Assembly (NCBI RefSeq): GCF_016924755.1
Contig: NZ_JAFFJX010000013.1
Location: 121,389 to 185,388, forward strand
Source of the DNA: Longitalea arenae
GTDB taxonomy: Bacteria > Bacteroidota > Bacteroidia > Chitinophagales > Chitinophagaceae
Reading direction: 5' to 3'
DNA length: 64,000 bases
The position numbers and the translations under genes are program-made. Positions 63,878 to 64,000 of this stretch are shown piece by piece (within the stretch, counting starts at the first letter, position 1; every line of letters begins with the position of its first letter). The notes beneath the pieces are model-generated. The model ran no database searches and had not been told where the DNA came from. It was given only the letters and a program-made list of their open reading frames with translations.

Positions 63878-64000
63878 GCATTCGGTACTGGACATAGGCA
63901 GATGAATAATAATGTCGGATATTTTTGTTGTCTAAAAATTTATTATGGAGAAGGTAATAACATCTGAAAAGCAACAAAATGTCCGTCATTCCAGCCAAAC
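63878..64000 (+). mobile_element. Left end of an unidentified insertion in tnpC
   Basis: New sequence begins right after the truncated tnpC. A possible reading frame starts at 63945 with MEKVITSEKQQNVRHSSQ and runs out of the window. The family cannot be judged from 18 residues. A group II intron is unlikely because the frame starts only 67 bases from the junction. Confidence 0.5.

Noticed and set aside
63878..64000. Group II intron at the cut in tnpC
   Set aside because: Intron RNA before the reverse transcriptase gene is normally several hundred bases; here a frame starts 67 bases from the junction.

Overview
The window looks like the chromosome of a Bacteroidota bacterium, most likely a Chitinophagaceae relative (Chitinophaga/Niastella type). 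The reasons are a SusC/SusD pair under a sigma/FecR switch with an STN domain on SusC, many Bacteroidota lipoproteins (DUF4270, kelch/DUF4907, SusD), LytTR regulation, a TAnnTTTG-like promoter and the absence of strong Shine-Dalgarno sites. This placement is inference; no rRNA or tRNA gene was seen.

Layout. 1-24 kb is moderately GC-rich and holds mostly housekeeping and envelope genes: two paralogous secreted M1 metallopeptidases, a polyprenyl-phosphate sugar transferase with a Gfo/Idh/MocA dehydrogenase, an L,D-transpeptidase-like protein, a Panacea-domain/two-TM pair that could be a toxin-antitoxin system, an orphan LytTR regulator, a kelch/DUF4907 pair, a DUF4270 lipoprotein with an outer-membrane protein, a GNAT enzyme, a GMC oxidoreductase, a di-haem peroxidase and a PhoX-like lipoprotein. 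The spaces between these genes are filled with degenerate short-word repeats (7-8 bp units, a fixed core plus 2-3 variable bases), compound 89-bp and 119-bp units, and a four-copy 160-bp tandem array with nested inverted repeats. One short-word array lies in frame inside the first M1 peptidase gene.

24-53 kb holds the most interesting material: two related clusters (A, 24.2-33.2 kb; B, 47.9-53.1 kb). Each has short HTH-only AraC-type regulators, a long conserved leader, a MauE/DoxX-type redox membrane protein, a DPM1-like family 2 glycosyltransferase, one or two multi-span GT-C-like membrane proteins, a CPYC thioredoxin-like protein (a clear lipoprotein in A), and small secreted peptides (six Cys in cluster A, two in B). 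I read this as a secreted-peptide maturation system in which redox proteins set disulfides and the glycosyltransferases may add sugar to the peptide or another exported acceptor. Arrays of GCAAA half-sites, about 21 bp apart in three of the four cases, sit before the promoters of both the regulators and the MauE operons. Between A and B, on the other strand, runs a sigma-FecR-SusC-SusD-thioredoxin/TPR-S9 peptidase locus, typical of regulated oligopeptide uptake, which converges on cluster A.

53.1-64 kb is an insertion-sequence graveyard: decayed IS256 and IS66 remnants, an intact ISL3 transposase, an IS481 fragment, an IS21 element whose istB is split in its P-loop by a three-recombinase (RIT-type) element, an IS66 gene set fused directly to the end of istB, and the start of a further insertion that cuts the IS66 transposase.
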